This document shows, piece by piece, positions 12,241 through 23,476 of a stretch of 64,000 bases of DNA. Source of the stretch: Gymnopus androsaceus JB14 (lineage: Eukaryota > Basidiomycota > Agaricomycetes > Agaricales > Omphalotaceae). Every line of letters begins with the position of its first letter. The first letter of the stretch is position 1. The DNA lies in assembly GCA_009733575.1 (NCBI GenBank), contig ML769441.1:211247-275246 (forward strand), given 5' to 3'. A program made the translations under genes and the position numbers. Under the pieces are notes generated by a model, which was not told the origin of the DNA, did not search any database, and saw nothing but the letters and a program-made list of their open reading frames with translations.

Positions 12241-12267
12241 TTACTTGCCCCTTGCAATTCACTCAAC

Positions 12268-13070
12268 ATGACAAACGCCCTCCTGGGTCTGAAGACTTGG
12301 CACTTCGACGGTGAATACCGTACTGCTCAATAGTACATATCTTTCCTATTTATTGGTACCCTTCAGCTGATTTCCCCGAAAGTCCCAGAGATCCAAATGG
12401 CATTCTCGTTCCTCCGCTGGATGTTTTGGACTATGTCGACCTCCAGTGTGAACATATCTCACCGCCACGTATATTCAGAGAGCCAGATGCTCCCGAGCAA
12501 ATCTACGCAGTCTGTGCTGAACGTAGAGCGTGCAGATGTGACTATCTGAGTATGTATCCAGCCTCTTCATTGAAAAAATACTTACTGACTGTATATACAA
12601 ATAGTCTGCATTTCTGATATTTATCATAGGGTCCGGGTGCTTGGAGACAAAGGATCATACGGCAGACTGTCTTCCTCTCCTCGGGACCTGCTTGCATTGA
12701 GAACTTGGCATCTTGATGGTGAATACCTCGCTCGATAGTAGGTTTACTGCAATATTGAGCAGAAAGATCCACTGACTCGTAGAAGCCCTAGGGATGCTAA
12801 CGGAGACCCCGTTCCTCCACTGGATATCCTCGCTCACGAGCAACTCCAGTGCAAGCACATTTGCACCCCGCGCATCTTCACTGATCCCAATGTCCCGGAA
12901 CAGGTTTACGCAGTTTGTGCTGGACAAACCAGAGCTTTCAGATGCGACTATCTAAGTATGTCTCACTGTTATTTCAATCGTTCCACGTCCAGCGATCTCA
13001 CTCTGTTGCAGTCTGTGTCTCTGATATCTATTTAAGAGTTAACCTTCTTGGAGATTGGCTTGGGGTCTGA
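12268..13070 (+). CDS. two-repeat cysteine protein
   Basis: Five exons (12268-12310, 12367-12549, 12605-12718, 12767-12955, 13012-13070) splice to 195 codons plus stop. The protein is two copies of a unit of about 95 residues. Each unit has TWH-D, SPRD-NG--VPPLD, LQC-HI--PRIF, PEQ-YAVCA, RCDYLIC-SDIY-RV--LGD, so four to five Cys are placed alike in both. Intron positions and phases are also duplicated, showing the repeat arose from a genomic duplication of exons with their introns. The fourth exon needs the acceptor at 12765-12766; the next acceptor downstream gives a stop. No signal peptide is evident. Family unknown to me. Confidence 0.65.
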
Positions 13071-13179
13071 GGCCGATATGTGTAGTTTAAACTGAACAAT
13101 TAAAATTGCGATACAAAACTCAGAACACAATTTCTATTTTGAATTTGAATTTGCGAGTGGTAGTAGTCTGCGAGGGAGC

Positions 13180-13186
13180 AAAAAAA
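13180..13186 (-). terminator. oligo-T Pol III terminator
   Basis: A run of A on the plus strand (T run on the minus strand) lies about 13 bases 3' of the tRNA-like gene on its strand, as expected for RNA polymerase III termination. Confidence 0.5.
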
Positions 13187-13198
13187 AGCAATAATAGC

Positions 13199-13294
13199 TA
13201 CCCCCAGCCAGAGTCGAACTGGCACCTACAACTGTTGCCATTACATAGATAATGTTTATAAAACCTGTGCGCTCTACCATTAAGCTATAGGGGC
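13199..13294 (-). tRNA. probable intron-containing tRNA, anticodon unsure
   Basis: On the minus strand GCCCCTA at the 5' end pairs with TGGGGGT before a discriminator A (13199). A D-arm GCTT/GAGC with loop AATGGTA and a perfect T-arm (GCCAG TTCGACT CTGGC) are present, and an oligo-T run follows. Total length 96 implies an intron of about 25 bases. The anticodon stem is the weak point: CACAG with TTGTA gives four pairs and one C-A mismatch, and would place UUU (Lys) at the anticodon. A tRNA pseudogene or an unusual isotype cannot be excluded. Confidence 0.55.
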
Positions 13295-13774
13295 ATTGAA
13301 AGCCTTCAGAATGGGCAGTACTATTGAGCATATAGCTCGTACATAACTAATACCAGAATATGCCCGCTTGCACACACTCACGGGCTTTTTTATTGCAGGC
13401 AATGCAGATTGTGAAGAAAAAGCACCACGAAGGACGCTACAAATATAAACAATGGTATGTAAAGGACGCCACAAATGTAAAGGACGCCATGCTTCCACAC
13501 GGCACCTCAAACTAACCAACTTCTGCTGGTTTTGCTTGTCCAAACACCATGGCACCTCAGACGAACCAACCTCTGCTGGTTTGTTTGTCTAAATAACTAT
13601 TTGTCAACTCCTGTGTATCGAGGTAAATGAGTATACTTGCTATGTCTGACAGATGAACGCCAGAGCTAAACTCGTAACTTTCGACTTAATTGGTCTTCTC
13701 CTTGATTCTCAATCAATAAGGTTCATGTTGATTGCAGAATCCAGTGGGACCTGATTCATTTGAAGTATCACTTT
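13295..13774. other. intergenic with short imperfect repeats
   Basis: No gene seen. The phrase GGCACCTCAAACTAACCAAC near 13501 recurs as GGCACCTCAGACGAACCAAC near 13551, and GGACGCCACAAATGTAAAGG-like words recur at 13430-13490, so a local tandem duplication of about 50 bp is present. Confidence 0.4.
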
Positions 13775-14496
13775 GGAGGGTAACAGCATATCGGCCTTCA
13801 ATGACCTTGACGAGACAACTGGTGCTGAATGCCAACAGGAAATCAGCTTATTGACTCATTTGGTTGAACTAGTATATTCTGACTAATATAGATTTAAGAG
13901 GCTGAATGACCCCACCGATCTACTTTGGACTGCAAGTGCTGGGGGTAATGTTATTAATATTGTTAATGTCTAAGACAAAGGTGATCGCTGAAATAAGTGC
14001 ATGAAGAATTCAATTGAAAGGATCGATCACTAGTTACACTTTGACACACGTGTGGCTCTTTGGCTCTTGTTATACACCTTCATGTCTTTTACCTGTTCTT
14101 GCGTTGGACAAGATAGCAGCAACCTGAAGAGATACTTCCAGATTTGGAGGGTATCAGCATATCGGCCTTCAACGATCTTGACGAGACAACTGGTGCTGAA
14201 TGCCAACAGGAAAGCAGCTTATTGACTCATTTGGTCGAACTAGTATATTCTGACTAATATAGATTTAAGAGGCTGACTGACCCCACCGATCTACTTTTGA
14301 CTGCAAGTGCTGGGGGTAATGTTATTAATATTGTTAATGTCTAAGACAAAGGTGATTGCTGAAATAAGTGCATGAAGGATTCAATTGAAAGGATCGATCA
14401 CTAGGTACGCTTTGACACATGTGTGGCTCTTTGGCTCTTGTTATATACCTTCATATCTTTTACCTGTTCAGCAGCAACCTGAAGTGATACTTCCAG
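13775..14496. repeat. tandem duplication, period about 371 bp
   Basis: The block starting GGAGGGTAACAGCATATCGG (about 13775) is repeated from about 14146 (GGAGGGTATCAGCATATCGG). The copies differ by scattered substitutions, and the second lacks about 17 bases (TTGCGTTGGACAAGATA) present near the end of the first. No ORF spans them. Confidence 0.85.
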
Positions 14497-15649
14497 ATGG
14501 CGTCCTTCACATGGGTGACGTCCTCCACATCGGCGATTTGTGAGTCCTTGACAAACAACTCATTTTTTCTCCACGAACCTCAATTTCATCCAGTCATGGC
14601 AGAACACGGGGATCGAGGCAGAAATCATCTTTGGATTCGAGGCATCTTCTACATTGTAGCGTCCTTCACATGCGTAGCGTCCTTCACATGCGTAGCGTCC
14701 TTCACATGCGTAGCATCTTTGATAACACTTCATCCCGAGCCGGACCTCCTGCAATCATCCAAATCTCGCATACCAAACTGCACAGCCCTGCTACTCTTTT
14801 CTTGGCTGGTCATGCATCGTATCTGCAGGATGCATTCCAAACTTGAGCCTGTAGGCCCAAAGGCGAGGTTAGAAATGTTGGCGGATGAGCAGGCCGAAAT
14901 GGACTTTCAAAACCTGTGTCGTTCCTTTAGTGAGGACGAGGAGGACAAAGAAATCTACTCAAGACAACCATTGGCGACGCGAGCAATTCAACCGACCACC
15001 AAGTTTACTGCCAGCAGCACTGCCGTTGCCATATCTTCTTCACTTGCACAACCCATTGCTCAATCGGCCTCACCTGCCCAGTCTCCACTCTCGTTTTCCA
15101 TTGTTGGTCACCGCTTGTTCGCCTCACTCGATGTAGACGACGGAGATTACGGAGAGCAGCAACTTCCTGTCTCGACACTGTTGGCGCATGAGGACGAAGA
15201 GTCATCCAATGCTCCTCACGAAGAAAGTATGATTCTGCTTGCAGGCAGGGATGATGCATGGTGGAAAGCAGAGTATGCTAGAAGAGATGCGGCATTCCCA
15301 AAAGAAGAACGCGCTCGTAAAGCCTGTAAGAGATATTATCAAAGGTTTGTTGATTCCGCCAAGCTCCGCCAGTGAGATCGCTGATTCTTTCGCCTTAGGA
15401 ATCATGAACAATGTTGCGAGAGGGCCAAAAAGAACTATCAGAAGTACGTAGCCATGATACCTCTTATCTCAGTGCCGTGTAGACACCTTTTTTTGCAGGA
15501 AAAAGATTCAATTGGTGGAAGGGACTGACAAGGAACGCGAGGCTGCTCATGCCAAGAAACAGGAGTCGAGGGCTCAGTATCGCCAGGAGAACCGAGCAGT
15601 TCTTGCAGAGAAGGCCAGGCTGCACCGGGCTCGACAGCGTCAATGGTAA
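14497..15649 (+). CDS. basic coiled-coil protein, unknown
   Basis: An open frame from the ATG at 14497 joins across two introns (15345-15398, 15444-15498) to a last exon ending at the TAA 15647-15649. The C-terminal part is strongly helical and basic: ARKACKRYYQRNHEQCCERA, then KKNYQ and a run of Ala/Arg/Lys/Glu to RARQRQW. The middle is Ser/Ala/Pro-rich and acidic. The first 70 codons are doubtful because they run through a tandem 18-bp DNA repeat; the true start may be the Met near 14874 (LEMLADEQAEMD). Similar short basic coiled coils recur in mushroom genomes. Function unknown; a nucleic-acid-binding role is only inferred. Confidence 0.55.
14656..14709. repeat. 18-bp tandem repeat, 3 copies
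   Basis: Three perfect copies of GTAGCGTCCTTCACATGC, followed by a partial copy; related words occur at 14499-14530. If translated in the neighbouring frame it gives VASFTC repeats. Confidence 0.9.
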
Positions 15650-15811
15650 GCAGTTCATATATATCTGTTTCAATGTTTATTTACATGGTCACAGAAAAAA
15701 CGAGTGATATTTCTAGAGTAACAACGTATGCATAGTACAGATGTACTGGATAAATGGAATTTCGTTTCAGCGCAAGTGACTTTGAGTGGAATACAAGAAT
15801 CACCTTGGGAA

Positions 15812-16397
15812 CTACTCCGCCTTGGCTTTCCCTTTGCGCGCGCGCAGTATGCGTGTGCACTCACTTGGTCCAGTTTGATGTCTCTTTGTGCGGAGATCCC
15901 TAGCTTCTTGGGTGCTTCTGGTAGCGCCAAAGCTGGGAGACTGTACTGGGTTGGCATTTGCGCTGTGGTGCGCACCGGAAGCAACAACGCTGGAAGGCTG
16001 CATTGCATTGGGATCACTTCGGGGATTTTTGCTGGAAATAGAACCAGAAGGGGCACTCAGATTGGAGTTTGAGTCCGCTTCTATCAAGGCGTCGATCTGA
16101 TACCAGTACTCCGTAAGCTGACCCGGGCGAGGATATTTAGGAAGTGCCTGCCAGAGACGCTCGCACTCTGCTTTGGCCCAAGTACTGGTGAGTCGACCGA
16201 GGTCACGCTCATACATGCTAACCAATGCAGGAACTTCAGTTGGGGCTATCGCGACTTCTGTGCCATCCGAAGCTGGGACGATCTCCTCTTCCGAATCAGG
16301 GAAATCTAAAGAGGCCGGACTAGAGGGGGCTATGGGCGAGCTAGGCGGAAGAGGGCTGATGTGCTTCCTGGGAGGCTTGCCCCCAGTGGTACCTCAA
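15812..16397 (-). CDS. hypothetical protein, 3' exon(s)
   Basis: A minus-strand frame is open from an acceptor-like site near 16397 to the stop at 15812. It begins Pro/Ser-rich (PPRKHISPLPPSSPIAPSS), passes an acidic SEEE patch, then LVSMYERDLGRLTSTWAKAE, a Trp/Tyr-rich GQLTEYWYQIDALIEAD and a basic end (LRARKGKAKAE). In-frame TGA upstream shows the 5' exon lies further right, but it could not be placed and the next 340 bp are a tandem duplication. The tail of this gene is convergent with the coiled-coil gene ending at 15649. Family unknown; possibly truncated. Confidence 0.5.
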
Positions 16398-16480
16398 ACC
16401 ATTTTGTGGTAAGCGTAGATATTTCCGGTGGGGTCGTGTGGCTACAACCAGTGGAAGGTTTGCGTGGTTATAACCAGCAG

Positions 16481-16737
16481 GTCATTCACGTTAGGGCTAC
16501 AACCAAATGCGGCAGGATCATGCGTTCATGGGGCAATAACCAGGTGCGTATTTCTTTTTTCAAATCGGCAGGATACCACTAGCGAGCCTCTGCCAGGGTT
16601 GATGAGCCTTCCATACACATTAGGGCTACTACCAAATGCGGCAGAATCATGCGTTCATGGGGCAATAACCAGGTGCGTATTTCTTTTTTTAAATCAGCGG
16701 GATACTACTAGCGAGCCTCTGCCAGGGTTGATGAGCA
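16481..16737. repeat. tandem duplication, period 129 bp
   Basis: TTAGGGCTACAACCAAATGC at 16491 recurs as TTAGGGCTACTACCAAATGC at 16620; the two units run 16481-16609 and 16610-16737 with a few substitutions. No coding function evident. Confidence 0.85.
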
Positions 16738-16857
16738 TCCAAAACACCTCCGCAGAGCCGGAGTTCCGCTGGTGAGATTCGTATACCAGTTTTGTATCAA
16801 CGAATCACCTTTGCGTCCATTCCCCTCACCTCCTCAACCCAATCACCTTTGTGTAGC

Positions 16858-17503
16858 ATGTCGGCCAACCAACAGCTAGTCCTCAATACCGATGGTATCC
16901 ACCCACGGGTTAATGCCAGTTTGCTGCGCCGGTTCATCAATTGTTTTGTGACTTTGCCTGCGCAAGTGATGCAGGTAAGTCTTCCTCCTTCTTCTGTTCT
17001 CAACACATTCATTAACATGTACTTGTGTATACTAGGTCGACACCAATACTGGTAAAATGCTTGTCAAAACCTCTGACAATGTTTGCATTCACATTGACCT
17101 TCAGCGGCTTCCTGAAAAAGTAGGTGCTTGATTTTTGCCCATCAGGGCCGATCCACTAAGCAACGTTGTAGCTGAATCCTACTCTGTTTGTGGAGGTGCT
17201 GGGGCAAGTATACTGCAGTGCAGATGGGACCGTGAGCCTGCTTGCTATCCGAGTAACCAATCTTGGCAATGACCTTGGCAAGTGTGCTTTGACGTCTCGT
17301 ATCTTGAACGTAACTGAAACGGCTTGACTCAGAATTGGCTTTAGTGGAGAGGGTCATTGCTCTGGTTCACGATCCTTGCTTTGACGACATATTTAATCCA
17401 AACGGTACGCAGTTATAACTTGGATTTGTCAAGGTTCATTCCCTTACCCTTTGGAACAGGCTCAATGAGCAACCCTCTGTGTATCTCAGAGATGGATGAA
17501 TAA
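16858..17503 (+). CDS. RPA3: replication protein A small subunit (RPA3/RPA14)
   Basis: Five exons (16858-16974, 17036-17119, 17172-17283, 17345-17404, 17460-17503) splice to 138 codons plus stop; introns 51-61 bp. The protein has the single OB-fold of the RPA 14-kDa subunit: PRVNASLLRRFI at the N-terminus, VDTNTGKMLVKTSDN, then LFVEVLGQVY, GTVSLLAIRVTNLGNDL and the C-terminal helix LERVIALVHDP that joins the trimer core. RPA binds single-stranded DNA in replication and repair in the nucleus. Length (138) is usual for fungi. Intact, with consistent phases, so this is a working host gene in an otherwise repeat-rich stretch. Its 3' end faces the gene ending at 17631. Confidence 0.85.
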
Positions 17504-17630
17504 TGTTTGATAAGATTACATGTCTTTGTATATCGCAACAGTAGTACTATACGACGAGAGTAGTATCGCAACGAGAGTGCTATACAATGAGAGCATTGAC
17601 TTGAGAAGATAGCGCGACTGATAACGACGA

Positions 17631-18209
17631 CTAGAGAAATGAAATTTCGGACACAGCGCAAGAAGAGTCACAACTATATCACATCACAATCAGTATTGTC
17701 AGAGTTTGAGAGAGAGTTAAAACGTACGAGAGGGAGTTTTCACCATGGGTGTAGCAAATTCTAACAGTGCCCTTTTTGTGAGTCGCAAAGGCTTGAGCAA
17801 TTTCTTGGGCTGCGGCTGTTCTGAGTTGAAAATCTCTGTCATTTTTGCAGAGACTATACGAAGTATTGAATGAATCTGTGCCGGACAAACGAGAGGAATA
17901 CGTACAACTTGCTTTCACTGTTTTCTGGGGAGAGAGAACGCCGGTACATATTGGGATCCCCAGGATCGGCGAACACACTCGTCCACTGCTCATAGGGTAT
18001 AAGGTCAGGAATCTCTTCGTCGTTACTGAGAATCACACAGTTAGAAAGAATTAGATCTTGTTAGAAGCGAAATGTACCTGGCAGTGTCTTTGGGTTTATC
18101 GACACTGTGGACAATAGGTCAAAAATGCTACGCTCATGCAAGAGCCAAAAACTTACACGGACTCGGTGATTTGAGCATTGCAACTGTTCTGGGGCTTGTC
18201 AGTAGCCAT
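17631..18209 (-). CDS. small hypothetical protein, about 122 aa
   Basis: Start ATG at 18209 on the minus strand (MATDKPQNSCNAQITESV). Four short introns remove frames consistently; the exons give an acidic middle (NDEEIPDLIPYEQWTSVF), then NMYRRSLSPENSES, a helix RTAAAQEIAQAFATHKKGT and a Cys-containing end, stopping at TAG 17631-17633. No signal peptide or membrane segment. No recognised family. It is convergent with RPA3 with only about 130 bp between stops, so the two 3' ends may share a terminator region. Confidence 0.6.
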
Positions 18210-18292
18210 AGCGAGGTTTTGAAGTAATAGAAGTGTGAGCGCTAATAGGAACGACAATTGAATAACTCGATCAAACCAGGCGCTTATATTTT

Positions 18293-21200
18293 ATGAATCC
18301 TCCTGCCAAACGTCGACGCAAGCAACTCAGTCAAATATGAGATCAGGTTAAGAGCAACGACAATAGTGACGATGGAGGATACATGAATACTCGCGAGAGT
18401 AGCTCAGACAATCAAGGTCGTATTTTTTCGGTCAGCGTGTCCCCTCAGAAAAAATCAACAAAACGGCCATGGGTCGCTCGGCGCATCTGGGACCCTCCTA
18501 TTGATTTAGAATTGGGCCTAGATACGGATTCCTCGCTGTATGAACAGGCTTTCGAGGCCGAGGTCTATGACGCGCCCCAGCCCCATCATGTTGTCGGTCA
18601 ATCGCCTAAAAAGAAACAGCGCACTTTGCGTACGGTGAGTCTTACAGCTGTTTCGCACTATAGCTATTAGATTTTATTCTCATTTTTAGCTACGTCTGCA
18701 TCAACATTGGCGTAAGGAATACCAACAGATTTTTTTGGATGAGTTGTTGCGGCACGAAGGGCGAGGAGCAGCAAGTCTGCAATCGGCATGTTGGGATTGC
18801 CTCAAAGCACGACGCGAGCAGAAGGGTCAGGCAGAATTTAGATGCTTGGACTGCTTAACGATCGACATGCTCTGCCAAGGGTGCATGGTACGACGCCATC
18901 ACAGTCTCCCGCTGCATCGAGTTCAGGTTTGTACCATTCCAGTTGAGCTTCTCCTCGTTCACTAATCAGATCATAACAGAGATGGACTGGCTCACTGTTC
19001 CGGTGCTGCTCGCTCAAGGATATCGGTCTTGTCATTCAACTGGACCATCAGACAAAGTGCCCATCTCCCCAGAAATGTAACAGCAAACTGCGTATTCTTG
19101 ATGCAACTGGCGTTCATGACACTAATCTGCTCTTCTGTGGATGTCCTGATGCGAACCCTCACTACATCCAGCTCCTTCGTCGCGGTTTGTATCCATCGAC
19201 TCTGGGCCAGGGCAAAATCAGGACGGTTGCAACCTTCCGCTACCTAGAGCAACTCCATCTTCTTACCCTTACAACGAAGGGTTCCGTGTACAACTTCTAC
19301 CGCGCAATTTCTAAAACTACCGATAACACAACCTTGAAGTTGGTTCCATGGAGATACACAGCGCTGATGAGAATGTGTCTTCAGTGGCGACATCTCAAGC
19401 TGCTCAAGCGTATGGGACGGGGCCACGAAGCTAGCGGAGTTGCGGGGACCAAGGAAGGGGATCTTGTTGTTCCGTGTATGTCTTGCCCGCACCCTGGAAT
19501 CAATCTGCCGGAGGGCTGGGAGGATGACGCGGAACGACGAGATGAATATTCGCTAATGGTCACTCAAGATGCCAACTTTCGTCTGAAGGAGCAGCTAGTA
19601 TCCTCACACTCTCGGGATCTGGGCCTGGTCAATGGCTTGGGGTATTTTGTTGGGTGAGTGAAATATGAGGCTTATGTGCTGTCAAGGGCCAGTGAGGCTG
19701 ATGTATGTCTAATATCCCATGTTTGCATCTTTATAATTCTGATATCCTTCTAGATAAGTACCTGTGCTGGATTCCAGGCTATCGCGAAGGCCACGACCAA
19801 ATTTTCGAAAGGTTTGCGCTATACCGGAGTGGGATCTGTACTATGTGCTCGATCGGAAATGTTCTTGGAAAATGGGGTTGGTAACCTGCAGAAAGGTGAA
19901 CGGTGAGTTATTTTCGTTGAGCTACTACATGTGCAGTGTTCTCATCGACTTTTCTAATGAAGGTATGGGAATATGGACTATGTTTTCGCTTCTGCGCTGT
20001 ATCATTTCATGGGCCTGCTCCTGTGCATTGTAGGATATGATATTGCATGCCAATGGTTCGTTAATATCTTTGAGCGAAGTGAGAAGTTGTGGCCGGAGAA
20101 AATCAAACTTGACAACAGCATTGCATTGGTACCAGTTATTGGGAAGTTTCACGAACCAGCACACGGGACGATGATCATGAACAATTCTTGGCAAATCTTG
20201 TCAGCGGAGTGGGTCTAACGGATTTTGAGGGATGCGAGAGGGCATGGAGCGTGCATAACCCCCTTGGGAATGCGACAAAGACAATGGCCCCCGGTACACG
20301 AGCTGACACGCTTGAGGCTCACTTTGGATTTCATAATTGGCAGAAGTATACCTCAACAGGTAAGTTCTTTGAGCGAGGTGAACTTCCAATTGACTGACCT
20401 CTGGTTTAGGACAAACTCTTTGGAATTGATTTCGAGAGACAACGAAGGACAGAAATCGTCAATGTGAGGCTCACGAAGGGCTGACGGAGAGTATACCGAA
20501 AGATTTGGTTGACGAGTGGGAGTGTATCTGCGAAACCTGGGAGAACGCTCCATATCCGAAGAAGAAGGCTCAAGATGGATCAGCTCTTGTGAATCCGTTT
20601 GCTGTGAGGCGAGAATGTATGTTTTCATCTGTCTCTCATTATCTGCAAGTTGACCTATCCTACAACAGTTTTGACTAAAGCTCAGGTCGAGTTGGAGCTG
20701 GCTATGGAAGATGAAATCATGGCACAGAAAGGGATTCCTTTGCGCAACCGAACAAGGCCCGGAAAGTTCATTCTGATGGGATTGGATCTTGAGGAGAGCC
20801 AGTGCGTATCAAGCATATTTATGCCAACGGTTTACTAACGTGCGGGTATAGATACAAGCTAGGAGTAGAGCTCGAACAGTGCAAAAAGGCTACTAAAACA
20901 GCCCTGCAAACGAGCCAAATCCTTGAGCGCCGTAACATTCTCAAGCGCACCCTCAGGGCATTCGAGAAACTCCGATCGGTTTACATGCCCGGCCTAGTTC
21001 AGTACCTCACCAATATCGACGAAGACTTATCATATAATGAAGATGGCCATCCCAAAAATGAGAAGCTCTGGCTTCCCTCGACAATTCCGACCCATCTGCG
21101 AAAACAAGTCTGCTGCGATGATGTAGACACTATCGAGGAGCGACTGCGCAGAGCTCGTGCGTATGATGCGCTAGACAGTGTACGCCATACGCTGCGTGTC

Positions 21201-22127
21201 AAAACAAAGATGATCTTGTTCAAGAATAAGAATGTTCGTGGGCAGCAGTCCTCAGGCAAATCTCGCGAGGTAATTGATAGGATCCATGACAGGGTTAAGG
21301 GGTTTGTACAGAGGTATTGTTGAAGTCGGGAGGGACTACTGCTACTGTTAGGTCCAGGTGATTGGGAAGAGGAGCTACGGGTGATGGGGAATGATGATGT
21401 ACGGAGCTATGCAGATCCAGAACGAAAGAAACAGGGACCGGGTCGCCAAGGTACAAATGAGGAAGAGCCGGGGATGGAGGGCATTCCTGTAGAAGAGGAG
21501 GTTCGGCCAGTACAGCAAGACAACGAGGATGAAATCTCATTGCTGGCGCAAACGCGGAGTAGGAGGGATAGGACGGGTGAGACCAGGAAGCAACAGTCGT
21601 GGATCTGGGTAACGAGGAGGATTAACCTCAAAGACGGTGCCGACGAAAATGATAATGAGGTTTTACGAGCGGAGTGGTGTAGAAGCCGTGCGCGATTGCA
21701 CAGGGCAGAGGAAGAATTGCGGTACCTGCAGGTAGAAATGGAGCGATTGCTGCTGTTCTTGGAGTGGAGATCGAAGTGGTGGGAGCAGCGCCAGCAACGT
21801 CCCAACCCCAGGAAGGTCCCGCGCTTGGAGGAGGGGGTCAAAGCTTACGCTATGAGGCAGGCCGAGATTCAGCAAGGCTTTCACGCAAAGTTTCTGAAGA
21901 TGTGGAGCGTGTCTTTGAGGAAAGAGGAAGGGGTTGAGGGAGGGGAGGAAACATTGGATAGGGCTGCGCGAGAGGAACTGGGCTTAGCAGGGAGAGAGGA
22001 TGATGATGAGGAGGATGAAGAGGCTTTGTGTACTGGAAATGAAGGCGGGGATGCAGAAATTGCAGATCGAATGGAAGAAGAAGGTGAGGCGGAAGCGGAC
22101 GAAGCAGAATACTTTGGTTTTGCGTAG
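18293..22127 (+). pseudogene. KDZ transposase (CxC2 type), copy 2, decayed
   Basis: Plus-strand KDZ transposase with the same domain order as copy 1: basic start (MNPPAKRRRKQLSQ at 18293), CxC2 cluster (FRCLDCLTIDMLCQGC then HRVQ, 18830-18930), TFRYLEQLHLLTL, CPHPGINLP, ISTCAGFQAIAKAT, then VGYDIACQWFVN (20035-20065), KFHEPAHG, VGLTDFEGCERAWSVHNP, FHNWQKY, a coiled C-terminal part and an acidic tail ending at 22127. Breaks: TGA at 18338-18340, 20427-20429 and 21321-21323, each in frame and explicable by CGA; the last follows a TGT that is also a likely CGT. A one-base frameshift lies at 20161-20170 just after KFHEPAHG. Not functional. Confidence 0.9.
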
Positions 22128-22465
22128 TAGGTTCAATGTAGAATTTAGTGGGTAATGGACAATAGAGTGCTATATTGGAATTAATTTACATCTGAGTATC
22201 ACTGTAATGGCACAGTGGTTAGCACAACCTTGAAGCTTAAGCTACGGTAGGCCTTTCAATGAAAGGTCTACCGTTTGAGTATGGTGACTGGCAATATTTT
22301 GCTGCAATTTGTCACTTGCTCCGGCTAGCAGCCGTCACCGGGTGCGCCCTTTCTAATTTGGTAGAGGGCGCGCCGTATCCCATTTGGGAAGGGGCGGTTA
22401 AGTCACGAGTGCTTGCAACCTTGTGACTACCAGTACTACGGATATATCCATAGTCGCTCTTGTTC
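22128..22465. other. spacer with hairpin and SINE-like A box
   Basis: No gene. A tRNA-like phrase TGGCACAGTGGTTAGCACA lies at 22208-22226 and could be the A box of a SINE, but no B box was found. A 15-bp-arm hairpin follows at 22244-22274. Confidence 0.4.
22244..22274. repeat. perfect-loop hairpin, 15-bp arms
   Basis: ACGGTAGGCCTTTCA is followed after one base by TGAAAGGTCTACCGT, its inverse complement with a single G-T mismatch. It lies about 120 bp after the KDZ stop codon and might be a transcription terminator or terminal structure of that element. Confidence 0.7.
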
Positions 22466-23423
22466 AGTGACATATGGCAATATCCCTGTGGGCCTGGGGC
22501 AATATGGTATTATCCATTGTGATGGGTTCACAACCTATGGTTATAACCATTGTCCATGGGTTCAGATAACAACTAAGGCTGGGTACGGGCTCCGATTGTG
22601 CACTGTCCTCTACACGTCTGCGTTTCCCCTGACGGACGGGGGATTCGTCCTTGGGAACTTGAGACTCAAGTTCCTGGACGCGATTCTGTGTCTGGGAAAT
22701 TTCCCCTTGCAGTCATTCCGCTTCAGTTCTGAGGTGGTCGTGCTCTACTCGCACTCAATCTTGTTCTATTCGGAGTTGGTCACTGTCTAACCTGTCATCG
22801 TTGCTTGCGCGACGCAGGTTATCATAGGCATTCCGCTCGCTAGCGAGCTGGGCCTCCATCTCCCCAATATGCCGGTTGAGGGACATTAAGTCCTCACCAG
22901 CCAGATTGCTTCCCAGAGCAGCGCGTCAAATATGTTTGACACACTCCGTGGATGCAGCATTATATGATGTGTCGTTGTCCGCAACCGCCATTAGTATGTG
23001 TGATACTGTAGCATCACACTGGGGGCAGGTATGGCGTGCGTGAAGCACAGTACTCAGTTGCTCGTTGAAGATCCATGGGTTGACCATGGATCCTCCGGGG
23101 TAGGACAACTGCATGTTTGCTCCTGGATTGTATCCAGGCACCAACATCTGCAGGTAGGGTGGCATGGCCATTGCAGTTGGATTGTATCCAGCCGCATAGT
23201 TCGGGTTCGAGCCAGTCATAGACTGGATCGAGCCAAACGATAAACCCGAAGGATGAAATCCTTGGGGTTGAGTTTGAGGGTTCTGGCTATAGCCAGAGCC
23301 CTGAGGAAGGAAGGGGAATTGCGATTGGGGAAATTGCGAATGTGGCGTAAAGCCACCAGAAGCAGGATTTGGCGTTGGACTGGGTCCACCACCGAAGGGA
23401 CTGTCACCATGGACATTTTGCAT
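22466..23423 (-). pseudogene. proline-rich/coiled-coil protein, broken
   Basis: Start ATG at 23423 (MQNVHGDSPFGG). The N-terminal half is Gly/Pro/Gln/Asn/Ser-rich and disordered, followed by VNPWIFNEQLSTVLHAR and a CPQCD pair. The C-terminal half is a long coiled coil (LNRHIGEMEAQLASERNAYD and on), ending in a basic KRRRVED patch and stopping at 22466. Three in-frame TGA codons (22926-22928, 22755-22757, 22723-22725) each sit where Arg fits the heptads, so CGA to TGA changes are likely. Layout recalls Gag-like or nuclear coiled-coil proteins repeated in agarics. No known domain. Its start abuts the 5' end of the divergent Spt5-like gene. Confidence 0.55.
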
Positions 23424-23476
23424 CCCAGCAACGGCAACTGCAAAGAGCAAAATGAACTAATGCCCTGACAACTTAG

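Noticed and set aside
12719..12791. Two-repeat cysteine gene judged broken at the second repeat
   Set aside because: Using the acceptor at 12765-12766 gives a 48-bp intron and an uninterrupted frame.
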